In this document: positions 1 through 8,659 of the stretch, in pieces
Position numbering within the stretch: position 1 is the first letter of the stretch
Layout: each line of letters begins with the position of its first letter
From: Cytophagaceae bacterium
GTDB lineage: Bacteria > Bacteroidota > Bacteroidia > Cytophagales > Cytophagaceae
DNA length: 61,460 nucleotides
Reading direction: 5' to 3'
NCBI GenBank assembly: GCA_021151805.1
Contig: JAGKWN010000012.1
Span: forward strand, 1 to 61,460
Translations under genes and position numbers: made by a program
Notes under the pieces: model-generated
What the model saw: only the letters and a program-made list of their open reading frames with translations
What the model was told of the DNA's origin: nothing
The model's database searches: none

Positions 1-151
1 TGATTATGCAGTAATAGTATTTAGAAAATATGTTTAAAATCTGTAGGCTAAAAAATAATTTGAAAAAATGTTTATTGAATGCGATGAATAAAATTCTTCC
101 AATAAATTTATTTCGTACTTTTAAAAAACCTAATACTAACTTTTGAACTAT

Positions 152-772
152 ATGGCAGAAAACAGCAATTTGCTTAAAACAAATAAAATGGAATACATCA
201 GTTTTGCAGCATTTATAGGAGGGCTTATAATGAAATTCAATCACTGGCCTTTTTCCGGACCGGTAATCCTGGTTTCCTTAGGAACACTGGCAATGGTTTT
301 CGCAATAAATGGATTTCAGCGTGTAGGCAGTGCTACAGTTAGTAACCTGAATGTATTGCATGAAATTCAGGAAAAGCAAGAAGAAAAACAGCATGCAGCC
401 TTGAACATCATCACAGGACTTTTGCTTTCCATTGCTTGCATCGGCGTATTGTTCAGAGTAATGTACTGGCCATTCAGTAAACCATACTTATCCATTGCAA
501 CGGTGGGTTTAGCGGTTGTTTTCGGCTGGATGTATTTTGTACGATCAAAAATGACAGATGAAGAAATGAAAAAAAACTACCTGTTTAAGTTGGTGCGTGT
601 AGCTCTGTTTTTTGTGTTTGCAGCAACCTTAAACTTTACCTCCCTGAAAACACAGATTGACATAGAGAACTGGCATGATCCTGAATTGGCACGAATTAAA
701 TATCAGTACATGAGCAATCCGCATAATGAAGCATACAGACAGAAATATCTGGATTATCAGAAAACGAGATAG
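152..772 (+). CDS. Membrane protein with two GldL-like transmembrane hairpins
   Basis: Predicted inner-membrane protein of 206 residues from the ATG at 152. A TTG nine bases upstream would add three residues but is a poorer start. Five hydrophobic segments are visible (about 14-28, 38-54, 83-101, 112-130, 145-163). Segments 1-2 and 3-4 form an internal duplication: each pair is joined by a short turn reading HWPFSGP (31-37) or YWPFSKP (106-112). The same F-x-x-x-W-P turn is typical of the N-terminal hairpin of the gliding-motility protein GldL, so a GldL_N-like fold is inferred. The long cytoplasmic tail of GldL is absent, and no gldK, gldM or gldN gene is adjacent. A role in gliding or secretion is therefore not shown. 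Confidence 0.75.
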   Translation: MAENSNLLKTNKMEYISFAAFIGGLIMKFNHWPFSGPVILVSLGTLAMVFAINGFQRVGSATVSNLNVLHEIQEKQEEKQHAALNIITGLLLSIACIGVLFRVMYWPFSKPYLSIATVGLAVVFGWMYFVRSKMTDEEMKKNYLFKLVRVALFFVFAATLNFTSLKTQIDIENWHDPELARIKYQYMSNPHNEAYRQKYLDYQKTR

Positions 773-785
773 TAAAAATATCAGA

Positions 786-834
786 TATAAAAATAAGCCT
801 GGTCATAATCAATATGGCCAGGCTTATTTTTATA
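786..834. terminator. Bidirectional hairpin terminator between convergent genes
   Basis: A 20-bp inverted repeat (arms 786-805 and 815-834, one G-T wobble, 9-base loop) has A-rich and T-rich outer ends. It lies between the stop codons of the convergent genes at 772 and 847 and can serve both. Confidence 0.85.
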
Positions 835-846
835 TATACAAAGCTA

Positions 847-2571
847 TTAGAAACGAATACCGGCATTAAAGCCAATCCAGTATGGATTATAAATATCTTT
901 ACCACTATTGTCTTTAAATCTTTGTTCGTATACGATTGATTTTTCAGGAACCATTTGCGAACCGATTGTGGCATCTGCATTTTGATATTGAGAGAACATG
1001 GTGTTGAATGTTGGTCCGGCAAACAAGGAAACACGTTTGGATAAATTCACACCCAGCATGATCCGCAGTTGTCCCTGCTCGTTCAGCTTATCTGTGAACG
1101 CTTCATTTTCATTGATGTGCATGGCAAGCACATCAAACGAAATGGTTGAATTTTTGCTCATCTGTATGGTAGATCCAAAACCGTAACCAAATGTCCAACG
1201 GTAGTTGTTTGGAGTAAAATTACCACCAAACTGGAAGATGTTATAGAACTCTTTCACCCCGGTTTTAATAAGCATGTTTGCCTGTGTGGTTTCAGAGTAA
1301 TACGTTTCGATTCTTCCGTATCCGTTTTTAGAGATGGACACAAGACCTACCGGTATACCATTGATGGTATCACTGATATTGATAAATCCGAATTGGAATC
1401 CGTTTACTTTGCGGGCATGGTTGATACAACCAATCTGTCCGCCGTTAATGGTTCCGTTATGTTGATTAACTGCACCGGCTATCTGTACGCCATCCAGTTG
1501 CTCTGTTCCGACATTAACAGCACCGGCGATTTGTCCGCCGGAGATGGAGCCGCCTGCAACGTTTACTACACCGGCAACCTGCGAGCCGATCACTTCCTGG
1601 CTACAGACATTTACCACACCGGCAACCTGTGCACCGCGGGTATATTCGCCAACGATGTTTGTAACACCTGCAATCTGGCAGCCTTGTACTTCTTTGCGCA
1701 CAATGTTACCTACGCAGCCAAATTCAAAACCAGAAACAGCACCATTATAACCTGGCAACAGGTTCAGCGAAATATCATTGCGGTAAAGCCCACTTGCTTC
1801 CATGTGCGTACCCAACGGATATACACCGGTGAACTGAAAATTATCATGCAGCATCTGATCGGCATCTGTTTTCACACCATTGCTGTCTGCAGGAGTTTTG
1901 AATTTCTTGGAATACATGATGCTGTCTTTTATTTGCTTGTATTCAGCAGCCAATGTATACTTAGCTTTCTTCAGGCTTTGTTTCAGTTTCATTTTATTTG
2001 AAAAAGAAGCGGCGGAAACGCTATCCTTTTTATGCAGATAACTTGTATTTAATTCCGTCAGTTCTTTGTTATACGATTGATCAAGTTCTTTGATCGCCTG
2101 AGCACTATCGGTTGCATGCACTTCAAGCGGCTTCACCTGCAGCGACAGATCCCTGTTGGTTGTATCTTTAACAGCTGTTATTTTTTTCGTTGTATCGCTT
2201 TTAACAACCGGCTTTGGTGAAATGGATTTCACACCGGAAGTAGGAAGCGTACCGGGAGTCTTGCCTTTTTTAAGTACAATCTGATTGCCTACAGCCCGGT
2301 AAGTAATAGGTGTTGGTATAAAAAGCTGGTGCAATGCCTGATCCAGCGTTGAATTTTTAACATTCAATGAAACCTTTTGATTCACGTCAACCTGGTCCGG
2401 AGAGAAGGAAAAGCTAACGCCATAAGTAGATTTCATTTTTTTGATTGCTTCATTCAGGGTTATGTTCTGAAAGTTCATGGATACCTTCTGATTCAGAATC
2501 TGCGCCTGACAGAATTGAAGAGAAAATAAAAGACATAGTACTACCAGATGAAGTTTTTTTATAATCTTCAT
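847..2571 (-). CDS. STN-domain outer-membrane repeat protein (orphan paralogue)
   Basis: 574-residue exported protein. Residues 1-23 are a signal peptide. Residues about 30-85 form an STN (secretin/TonB short N-terminal) domain, the periplasmic module that contacts FecR in FecA-type signalling. A Ser/Thr/Lys-rich linker and charged helical stretch (about 100-230) follow. Residues 279-417 hold nine repeats of 16, then 14, residues with the pattern V-x-G-x-Q-x-A-G-x-V-N-V, like LA_2272-type surface repeats. The C-terminal 150 residues alternate like barrel strands and end in GIRF, with the terminal Phe usual in outer-membrane proteins. No plug or TonB-dependent barrel is present. It is colinear with the protein at 53947-55650, but no sigma or FecR gene adjoins it. 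Function unknown; surface signal reception is inferred. Confidence 0.8.
   Translation of the reverse strand: MKIIKKLHLVVLCLLFSLQFCQAQILNQKVSMNFQNITLNEAIKKMKSTYGVSFSFSPDQVDVNQKVSLNVKNSTLDQALHQLFIPTPITYRAVGNQIVLKKGKTPGTLPTSGVKSISPKPVVKSDTTKKITAVKDTTNRDLSLQVKPLEVHATDSAQAIKELDQSYNKELTELNTSYLHKKDSVSAASFSNKMKLKQSLKKAKYTLAAEYKQIKDSIMYSKKFKTPADSNGVKTDADQMLHDNFQFTGVYPLGTHMEASGLYRNDISLNLLPGYNGAVSGFEFGCVGNIVRKEVQGCQIAGVTNIVGEYTRGAQVAGVVNVCSQEVIGSQVAGVVNVAGGSISGGQIAGAVNVGTEQLDGVQIAGAVNQHNGTINGGQIGCINHARKVNGFQFGFINISDTINGIPVGLVSISKNGYGRIETYYSETTQANMLIKTGVKEFYNIFQFGGNFTPNNYRWTFGYGFGSTIQMSKNSTISFDVLAMHINENEAFTDKLNEQGQLRIMLGVNLSKRVSLFAGPTFNTMFSQYQNADATIGSQMVPEKSIVYEQRFKDNSGKDIYNPYWIGFNAGIRF
1321..1737 (-). 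repeat. Nine in-gene repeats, 48-bp then 42-bp period
   Basis: This is the coding part for the glycine-rich V-x-G-x-Q-x-A-G repeats of the STN protein. Six units of 16 codons are followed by two of 14 and a last one of 15. The regular composition keeps long antisense frames open here, and those frames are not genes. Confidence 0.75.
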
Positions 2572-3004
2572 TACAATATGTTTTAAGAATGCTTTAGATA
2601 ATAGTGCGCGTGTAAACTTTATAGTCCGTGTAACAGATTACCGGAGGGTTTTCCGGTAAAGATGGTTTTAACAATTGTTACCCATGGCTTAATGCATTAG
2701 AAGTTACTGACAGATATAAATTACGCTTTCAATAATTAGACAAGCAGCAGCCCAAATACCCCCACGGGGCAAGGGACAATTTATTTTTGACCGGATATAA
2801 TGGAGAAATTGATCAGGGCATAGTAAATTATTCGCAAAAGCTGTTATATTTATTTATACCTTTTTATTTCACCAGCGTATAAGTAAAAAGCTATAGAGTT
2901 TAATACAAATAGGATTGTCTGAATTTTTCCCTACAGACTATTCATGTTTGTATTAATAGACCAGTAATTTTTAATAAAAAGTATTAACCGTAATCTGTCG
3001 TACT
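2572..3004. other. Divergent intergenic region with a hairpin
   Basis: 433 bases between the divergent STN-repeat and FadL-type genes must hold both promoters. An 8-bp hairpin (arms 2638-2645 and 2652-2659) lies about 70 bases before the STN-repeat start and would be in its 5' leader. Nearby is a short C-rich patch (about 2758-2766) in otherwise AT-rich DNA. I see no open frame or recognisable operator. Confidence 0.5.
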
Positions 3005-4228
3005 ATGAAACACTTAATGAGTATTATTTGTATAGTATCGCCTGTATTGCTGTTTGCACAGGGGTTTCAGGTAAACCTTCAGGGGCAGAAACAGCAGGCT
3101 ATGGGTGGTGCAGGAGCAGGAACAAATCTGGATGCTGCTGCCGTATTCTTTAACCCCGGAGGTGTAGCACACCTGGAACAAAACAGTGTAAGTGCCGGTG
3201 TAAGCTTAACTGCTGAAAGCACTACTTTCCAGGACAACAACAGCCAGCAACAGTATCACACCAAATCGCCGATCAGCACACCGTTTACAGGCTATGGTGT
3301 TTGGGGACCCGCAGAAAGTAAGTTTAAATTCGGGATGGGTATCTATACACCATTCGGAAGTACGATCAAATACGAAGACGGCTGGTCGGGCAGATTTGCC
3401 CTGACTCAGATGAAATTGATGTCTGTGTTTTTTCAACCAACGGTAAGCTATAAGATCAGCGACAAACTCGGTGTAGGAGCCGGTTTTGTGTATGGATACG
3501 GAAATATTGATCTGAGCAAAGACCTGCCGATATCCAATTCCAACGGAGACTATGCAAGTGCTAATCTGAAAGGTACTGCCGGTGGTATGGGCTATAACCT
3601 GGGTATCTTATATAAGCCGATTGAAAAACTTTCCATCGGTTTATCATACCGTTCACAAGTAAACATGAAAGTAAATAAAGGAACGGCAACATTTAATGTG
3701 CCGCCGTCGCTTGCCAGTAGCTTCCCTTCGGGCAATTTCTCTTCTTCATTGCCATTGCCACAGGTAATTACATTAGGCTTTGGTTATTCCGTATCAGAAA
3801 GATTACTGCTTGCTTTTGATGTGAACTACATTGGCTGGAGCAGTTATAAAACACTTTCTTTTGATTATGAACAGAACACCTCATCGTTAAAGGATACAGA
3901 ATCACCACGAAACTATAAAGACAGTTATGCCTTACGTTTAGGTGCACAGTATAAGGTGAGTGATAAATTCATGGCGCGTTTAGGTACCAACTATGAAAAA
4001 TCGCCGATTAAAAATGGCTATGTAACACCAGAAGTTCCTGATGCAGATCGTTTAAACTTTACAGGAGGTATAGGCTATAAGCCATGCGATAAATTGGTGA
4101 TCGACGCTTCTTTCAGTTACATCAATTTTATGAAAAGAACCGATACAAATACAGAAACCAATTTGAGCGGTACTTATAAAACACGCATCCTTGTTCCGGG
4201 GATTTCATTAACCTATAACTTCAACTAG
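3005..4228 (+). CDS. OmpP1/FadL/TodX family outer-membrane transporter
   Basis: 407-residue outer-membrane barrel for uptake of hydrophobic compounds such as fatty acids, close in length to E. coli FadL. A signal peptide ends near residue 19 (LLFAQ). The mature N-terminus carries the FadL hatch signature: GQKQQAMGGAGAG, then an F-N-P-G-G motif at about residues 50-54. The rest alternates as amphipathic strands and ends YNFN. Two bases separate it from the downstream SGNH lipase lipoprotein, so they form one transcription unit. Hydrolysis of an ester by the lipase and import of the released lipid by this porin is a reasonable inference. The actual substrate cannot be read from sequence. Confidence 0.9.
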   Translation: MKHLMSIICIVSPVLLFAQGFQVNLQGQKQQAMGGAGAGTNLDAAAVFFNPGGVAHLEQNSVSAGVSLTAESTTFQDNNSQQQYHTKSPISTPFTGYGVWGPAESKFKFGMGIYTPFGSTIKYEDGWSGRFALTQMKLMSVFFQPTVSYKISDKLGVGAGFVYGYGNIDLSKDLPISNSNGDYASANLKGTAGGMGYNLGILYKPIEKLSIGLSYRSQVNMKVNKGTATFNVPPSLASSFPSGNFSSSLPLPQVITLGFGYSVSERLLLAFDVNYIGWSSYKTLSFDYEQNTSSLKDTESPRNYKDSYALRLGAQYKVSDKFMARLGTNYEKSPIKNGYVTPEVPDADRLNFTGGIGYKPCDKLVIDASFSYINFMKRTDTNTETNLSGTYKTRILVPGISLTYNFN

Positions 4229-4230
4229 CC

Positions 4231-5580
4231 ATGAAAAGATATAAAAACAGTCTCTATATATTGGCAATGTGCGGAAGCATGGTTGCCTGTAAGCCCCATA
4301 TCGAAGAACCATCCATTGATAAAGGAAGCCTTGATGTTTCAAAATATGTTGCGGTAGGAAATTCAATTACATCCGGATATGCGGATAATGCGCTGTATTA
4401 TGACGGACAAAAAGTTTCGTATCCAAATCTGATTTCGCAGCAGTTTGCCAAGATCGGCGGCGGCGAATTTAAGCAGCCGCTGGTGGATCAGACCTCTGTT
4501 GGGATCGGTGCTTCTGGAGGTGCGCGATTGGTTTTAGCACCGCATACGGATTGTTTGGGCTCAACGTCTCTTGCTCCGGTACCGGCTGCACCAGCTGGTG
4601 ATTTAACAATCTTCGGTTCAAATATTTATGCCACACAAGGGCCATTCAACAACATGGGTGTACCGGGCGCCAAATCCATCACTACAATTTATCCGGGTTA
4701 TGGCAATCCGGCAAATGGACCCGGCAATTACAATCCGTTCTTTACCCGCATGGCCTCAAACCCGACAAGCACTTCCATGCTTGCCGATGCAATGGCTCTG
4801 CAGCCAACGTTCTTTACCTTATTCATCGGAAGTAATGATGTGTTGCTGTACGCACTTTCCGGAGCCACAACCGATGCAATTACACCTTCTGCCGGTGCGC
4901 CGGGCGTTGGTTTCGATGCAAGTATGGATTTGATTGTAAGCACCCTTATTTCAGGTGGTGCAAAAGGTGCGATCGCAAATGTACCGGACATTACTTCGAT
5001 TCCTTATTTTACAACCGTACCTTATAATGGTTTGGTATTGACCAGCCAGCTTCAGGTAGATGGTTTGAATGCCGCGTATTCCCCGCTGGGTATCACGTTC
5101 CACTTAGGACAGAATGCCTTCATCATTGAAGATGCTGCAGCACCGGGTGGCAAAAGACAAATCACGTCTTCTGAATATGTGTTGTTGTCTGTTCCGCAGG
5201 ATTCGCTGAAATGTAAACAATGGGGATCTGTAAAAGCCATACCAAATGCATATGTACTGACCGCATCTGAGATCAGCGATATCCGTACAGCGGTTGCAGG
5301 CTACAACACCAAAATAAAAAGTCTGGCAACGGCAAACGGACTGGCATTTGTGGATGTAAATAAATTTCTGACAATGACAGAAACCGGTGTTACCTATAAC
5401 GGCATTAATCTGAGCACAACCTTTGTGAGCGGCGGCGCCTTTTCATTGGACGGTGTGCATTTAACACCAATCGGAAATGCCATGCTGGCAAATGAGTTCA
5501 TTAAAGCAATCAACAGCACCTATCATTCAACATTACCATTGGTTGATGCTACAAAATATTCGGGTGTGAAATTCCCTTAA
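4231..5580 (+). CDS. SGNH/GDSL-family hydrolase lipoprotein
   Basis: 449-residue lipoprotein esterase/lipase. The signal peptide ends in the lipobox MVAC (Cys20), so it is lipid-anchored in the envelope. Family blocks are visible: GNS at 43-45 with nucleophile Ser45 (a GNS variant of GDS), GSND in the middle (block III), and D-G-V-H at 407-410, giving the Asp-His pair of the catalytic triad. It lies two bases after the FadL-type gene and ends the operon before a strong terminator. Bacteroidota often pair these two families. It is larger than a minimal SGNH domain because of inserts around residues 90-180. Confidence 0.88.
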   Translation: MKRYKNSLYILAMCGSMVACKPHIEEPSIDKGSLDVSKYVAVGNSITSGYADNALYYDGQKVSYPNLISQQFAKIGGGEFKQPLVDQTSVGIGASGGARLVLAPHTDCLGSTSLAPVPAAPAGDLTIFGSNIYATQGPFNNMGVPGAKSITTIYPGYGNPANGPGNYNPFFTRMASNPTSTSMLADAMALQPTFFTLFIGSNDVLLYALSGATTDAITPSAGAPGVGFDASMDLIVSTLISGGAKGAIANVPDITSIPYFTTVPYNGLVLTSQLQVDGLNAAYSPLGITFHLGQNAFIIEDAAAPGGKRQITSSEYVLLSVPQDSLKCKQWGSVKAIPNAYVLTASEISDIRTAVAGYNTKIKSLATANGLAFVDVNKFLTMTETGVTYNGINLSTTFVSGGAFSLDGVHLTPIGNAMLANEFIKAINSTYHSTLPLVDATKYSGVKFP

Positions 5581-5602
5581 CTATTAACCCTATAACTTAT
5601 GA

Positions 5603-5640
5603 AGAGCGGTCCTGATATATCAGGACCGCTCTTTTGTTTA
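5603..5640 (+). terminator. Rho-independent terminator after the lipase gene
   Basis: A perfect 30-base palindrome (5603-5632) is followed by a T-rich run, 22 bases after the stop codon of the SGNH hydrolase gene. Confidence 0.9.
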
Positions 5641-6009
5641 TATCCGATCTAAATTCCAAACTTCAAAAAATTCCAAACAGCTATGGATATCTGTCTCTGT
5701 TGGGTAAATGTTTTACTGTCAAAAGACCGTCACATGAATGTGACGACAATAAAAGCTAGACTGCTCTCATTGAAAGAGAGAGACTCAGCTTTCATTTTCG
5801 TTGTGCTTTAGCCAACGGTATAATTGTGTAAATAGCTTTTATCCAAACAACACTGCTAATAATTAAAGCATTAATCGCTTTATGTATTTTGGAATGTTAA
5901 TCCATGCCCTTTGCTAAATCTTTGCGCCTTTGCGGTTAAATACTTTTTCAGCTGTTAGCATAATGAAAAATTATTTACGAAATTAATATAGAGTGAATCA
6001 ATAATAATT
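5641..6009. other. Intergenic region before the ligase operon
   Basis: 369 bases without a gene. It contains an 8-bp hairpin with a 2-base loop (5728-5745), an imperfect inverted repeat around 5753-5794, and one copy of a dispersed intergenic motif at 5921-5940. The promoter of the repair operon presumably lies in its last 60 AT-rich bases, but I cannot place it. Confidence 0.5.
5921..5940 (+). repeat. Dispersed intergenic motif (GCGCCTTTGCGGTTAAA type)
   Basis: The same core recurs at 26384-26400 and, with changes, at 25232-25250. All three copies are in non-coding gaps, which suggests a small dispersed repeat family. Confidence 0.55.
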
Positions 6010-7059
6010 ATGCTGTTAAAATTTGATCCGTATGGAATTTATTGTCCGCAGGCCGATGTATACATTGATCCCTGGCGGCCGGTGAAACATGCGATCATTA
6101 CACATGCCCATTCCGATCACGCTAAATGGGGCAATGAAAATTACCTGTCGCATCATCTCAGCGTTCCCATTTTAAAATTCCGTTTAGGCGAACATATAAA
6201 AATCCGTGGTGTGGAATATGGGGAAGAAATTGTGATGAACGGCGTGCGTATCAGCCTGCATCCCGCCGGTCATATTCCCGGCTCTGCACAAGTGCGGCTG
6301 GAATACAAAGGAGAAATCTGGGTTGCCTCCGGCGATTATAAATTACAGCAGGATCAGGTGTCTACACCTTTTGAACCGGTGCGCTGCCAGCACTTCGTAA
6401 CCGAGTCAACGTTTGGTTTGCCGGTATATCGTTTCCCCGAAGCGCAGCAAACACACGCAGACATAAACAGCTGGTGGCAAAAAAATAAAGATGAAGGCAG
6501 AGCCAGCGTGATTGTAGGTTATGCATTGGGTAAAGCACAACGCATCATCAAACATCTTGATCCTGCGATCGGAACAATCTATACACATGGCGCCGTAGAT
6601 AATTTAAACCGTGTGTTAAGCAACAGCGGACTGGAACTTCCGCCAACAATACGTGTGGAAGGAGAAACAGCAAAAAATAATTTCAAAGGAAATATTATTG
6701 TTGCGCCACCGTCTGCGATTGGTACACCCTGGCTCAAACGCTTTGATCCTTTATCCATAGCCATCTGCAGCGGCTGGATGCAGCTGCGCGGCACGCGTCG
6801 TCGCAAAAGTGCCGACAGAGGTTTTGTGTTATCCGATCACGCCGACTGGGATGGCCTGAATACAGCCGTGCAGGAAACCGGCGCTGAAAACATATATGTG
6901 ACCCATGGTTATAAATCGGTGTTTGCAAAATGGCTGCGCGAGGAAATGCATCTGAACGCCTTTGAAGTAGACACTTTATATGAAGGTGAGTCTCTGAATG
7001 AAGGCGAAGTAAAAGAGGGAAGCAACGAAACAGACACAGAGTATGAAGAAGTTCGCTGA
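6010..7059 (+). CDS. Ligase-associated DNA repair exonuclease (metallo-beta-lactamase fold)
   Basis: 349-residue nuclease of the metallo-beta-lactamase family found with bacterial ATP-dependent DNA ligases. The metal-binding H-A-H-S-D-H motif is at 32-37. Further ligand regions are visible in HPAGHIPGS, SGDYK and the C-terminal SDHADW. The family is related to CPSF/SNM1-type nucleases. It is the first gene of a four-gene operon and overlaps the ligase gene by 17 bases, so their translation is probably coupled. The last 20 residues are acidic and variable. Assignment rests on the motifs and on the very characteristic neighbourhood. Confidence 0.92.
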   Translation: MLLKFDPYGIYCPQADVYIDPWRPVKHAIITHAHSDHAKWGNENYLSHHLSVPILKFRLGEHIKIRGVEYGEEIVMNGVRISLHPAGHIPGSAQVRLEYKGEIWVASGDYKLQQDQVSTPFEPVRCQHFVTESTFGLPVYRFPEAQQTHADINSWWQKNKDEGRASVIVGYALGKAQRIIKHLDPAIGTIYTHGAVDNLNRVLSNSGLELPPTIRVEGETAKNNFKGNIIVAPPSAIGTPWLKRFDPLSIAICSGWMQLRGTRRRKSADRGFVLSDHADWDGLNTAVQETGAENIYVTHGYKSVFAKWLREEMHLNAFEVDTLYEGESLNEGEVKEGSNETDTEYEEVR

Positions 7060-8659
7060 GCTCTTTACTGAACTGGATCAGACCACCAAGACCAATGCGA
7101 AGATTGATGCGCTGGCCGCTTACTTTGCTGTGTCTGATGCAGCCGATGCCTTGTGGGCTGTAGCATTACTCACCGGAAAAAGACCGAAGCGTACCGTGAA
7201 AACTTCCGAGTTGAAAAACTGGTCCATGGAATTGTCGGGCATACATGAATGGCTGTTTGAAGAATCGTATCATGTAGTGGGTGATCTTGCAGAAACTATA
7301 ACCCTGTTGCTACCAGCATCGGAAACACAAACCGATTATTCATTGAGTGGCATGATGGCGTTGCTGAAAACACTGGATACCAAAACAGAAGAACAACGCA
7401 AACATATTATCCAGGAAATCTGGATGCAGCTAAGCACCACCGAACGTTTTGTGTTTAACAAGCTCATCACCGGAAGCTTTCGTGTAGGCGTTTCACAGCA
7501 GCTGGTGATTAAAGCATTATCAAAAAATTATAAACTGGTTGAAAGCAATGTAGCACATCGTCTGATGGGAAATTGGGTGCCAGAGACTTCAACCTTAGAA
7601 AATCTTTTATTTACTACAGATACAGCAGAAGACCTGTCGAAACCATATCCCTTCTATCTGGCCTATCAGCTGGATGTACCGCTGGAGACCTTAGGTAACA
7701 TTGCCGACTGGCAGATTGAATATAAATACGACGGTATCCGCGGACAGATCATTGTACGCCGCGGGGAATTGTTTGTCTGGTCGCGCGGGGAAGAACTCAT
7801 GACGGATAAATTTCCGGAGTTCGAAATCTTAAAAGAAGCATTACCGGATGGCACTGTGATTGATGGCGAGATTCTGCCGTTCACCGGCGATGAACCCATG
7901 CCATTTCATGTGATGCAGACACGCATTGGCCGGAAAAATCTTTCAAAGAAAAGTCTGGCAGACGCGCCCCTTGCCATGATGTGTTACGACCTGCTGGAGT
8001 ACAAAGGCAGCGATTTACGTCCGTTGCCGATGAGCGAACGCAGAGCGTTACTTGAAAAATTGATCGAAGAAATTCGCATAAAAAATCCGGTTGCGGCTGT
8101 TGTATTAAAATTGTCGCCACTATTTGTTTGTAATACCTCGGAAGAGATGATTGCCTTGCGGCAGGCTTCCCGTGACCGTATGTGTGAAGGCTTGATGCTG
8201 AAACACAAAGACAGTTTGTACGAAGCGGGCAGGCGAAGAGGGAAGTGGTGGAAATGGAAAATTGATCCACTGACAGTTGATGGTGTACTGCTGTATGCGC
8301 AGCGAGGCCACGGACGGCGGGCAGATCTCTATACGGATTATACCTTTGCCGTTTGGAGCGGCGATGAGCTGGTTCCGTTTACCAAAGCCTATTCAGGGTT
8401 GACAGATAAAGAGCTGATTGAAGTAGACAATTGGATCAAAAAAAATACCAAGGAGAAATTTGGTCCGGTGCGTAGTGTTACGCCCGAATTGGTTTTTGAA
8501 ATTGCCTTTGAAGGCATCAACCCTTCACCACGGCATAAATCGGGTGTGGCGCTGCGTTTCCCCCGCATCCTGCGCTGGCGCAAAGATAAGTCGATCAAAG
8601 ATGCCAATCATAAAGAAGACCTGCTGGATCTGATTCAGCAATTATCCAAACCGGCATGA
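7043..8659 (+). CDS. ATP-dependent DNA ligase
   Basis: 538-residue ATP-dependent DNA ligase that seals nicks through a covalent lysyl-AMP intermediate. The order is an N-terminal DNA-binding domain (about 1-200), an adenylation domain with motif I EYKYDG at 226-231 (catalytic Lys228), motif III-like LFVWSRGEE, a DGEI motif, then RGKWWKWK (motif V region) and an OB-fold domain. It overlaps the nuclease gene by 17 bases and the helicase gene by 4 (ATGA). This is the stand-alone ligase of the ligase-associated damage-response cassette, separate from the NAD-dependent replicative ligase. No Ku or LigD polymerase domain is present. Confidence 0.95.
   Translation: MKKFAELFTELDQTTKTNAKIDALAAYFAVSDAADALWAVALLTGKRPKRTVKTSELKNWSMELSGIHEWLFEESYHVVGDLAETITLLLPASETQTDYSLSGMMALLKTLDTKTEEQRKHIIQEIWMQLSTTERFVFNKLITGSFRVGVSQQLVIKALSKNYKLVESNVAHRLMGNWVPETSTLENLLFTTDTAEDLSKPYPFYLAYQLDVPLETLGNIADWQIEYKYDGIRGQIIVRRGELFVWSRGEELMTDKFPEFEILKEALPDGTVIDGEILPFTGDEPMPFHVMQTRIGRKNLSKKSLADAPLAMMCYDLLEYKGSDLRPLPMSERRALLEKLIEEIRIKNPVAAVVLKLSPLFVCNTSEEMIALRQASRDRMCEGLMLKHKDSLYEAGRRRGKWWKWKIDPLTVDGVLLYAQRGHGRRADLYTDYTFAVWSGDELVPFTKAYSGLTDKELIEVDNWIKKNTKEKFGPVRSVTPELVFEIAFEGINPSPRHKSGVALRFPRILRWRKDKSIKDANHKEDLLDLIQQLSKPA

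Noticed and set aside
1393..2001. 202-codon frame antisense to the STN-repeat gene
   Set aside because: It runs opposite the repeat-coding part. Regular codon composition keeps the frame open, and the product lacks signal or domain features.
2944..3004. Bacteroidetes TTTG / TAnnTTTG promoter before the FadL-type gene
   Set aside because: TTTG and a TAATTTTT box are present but the spacing (about 14) is too short for the known consensus.
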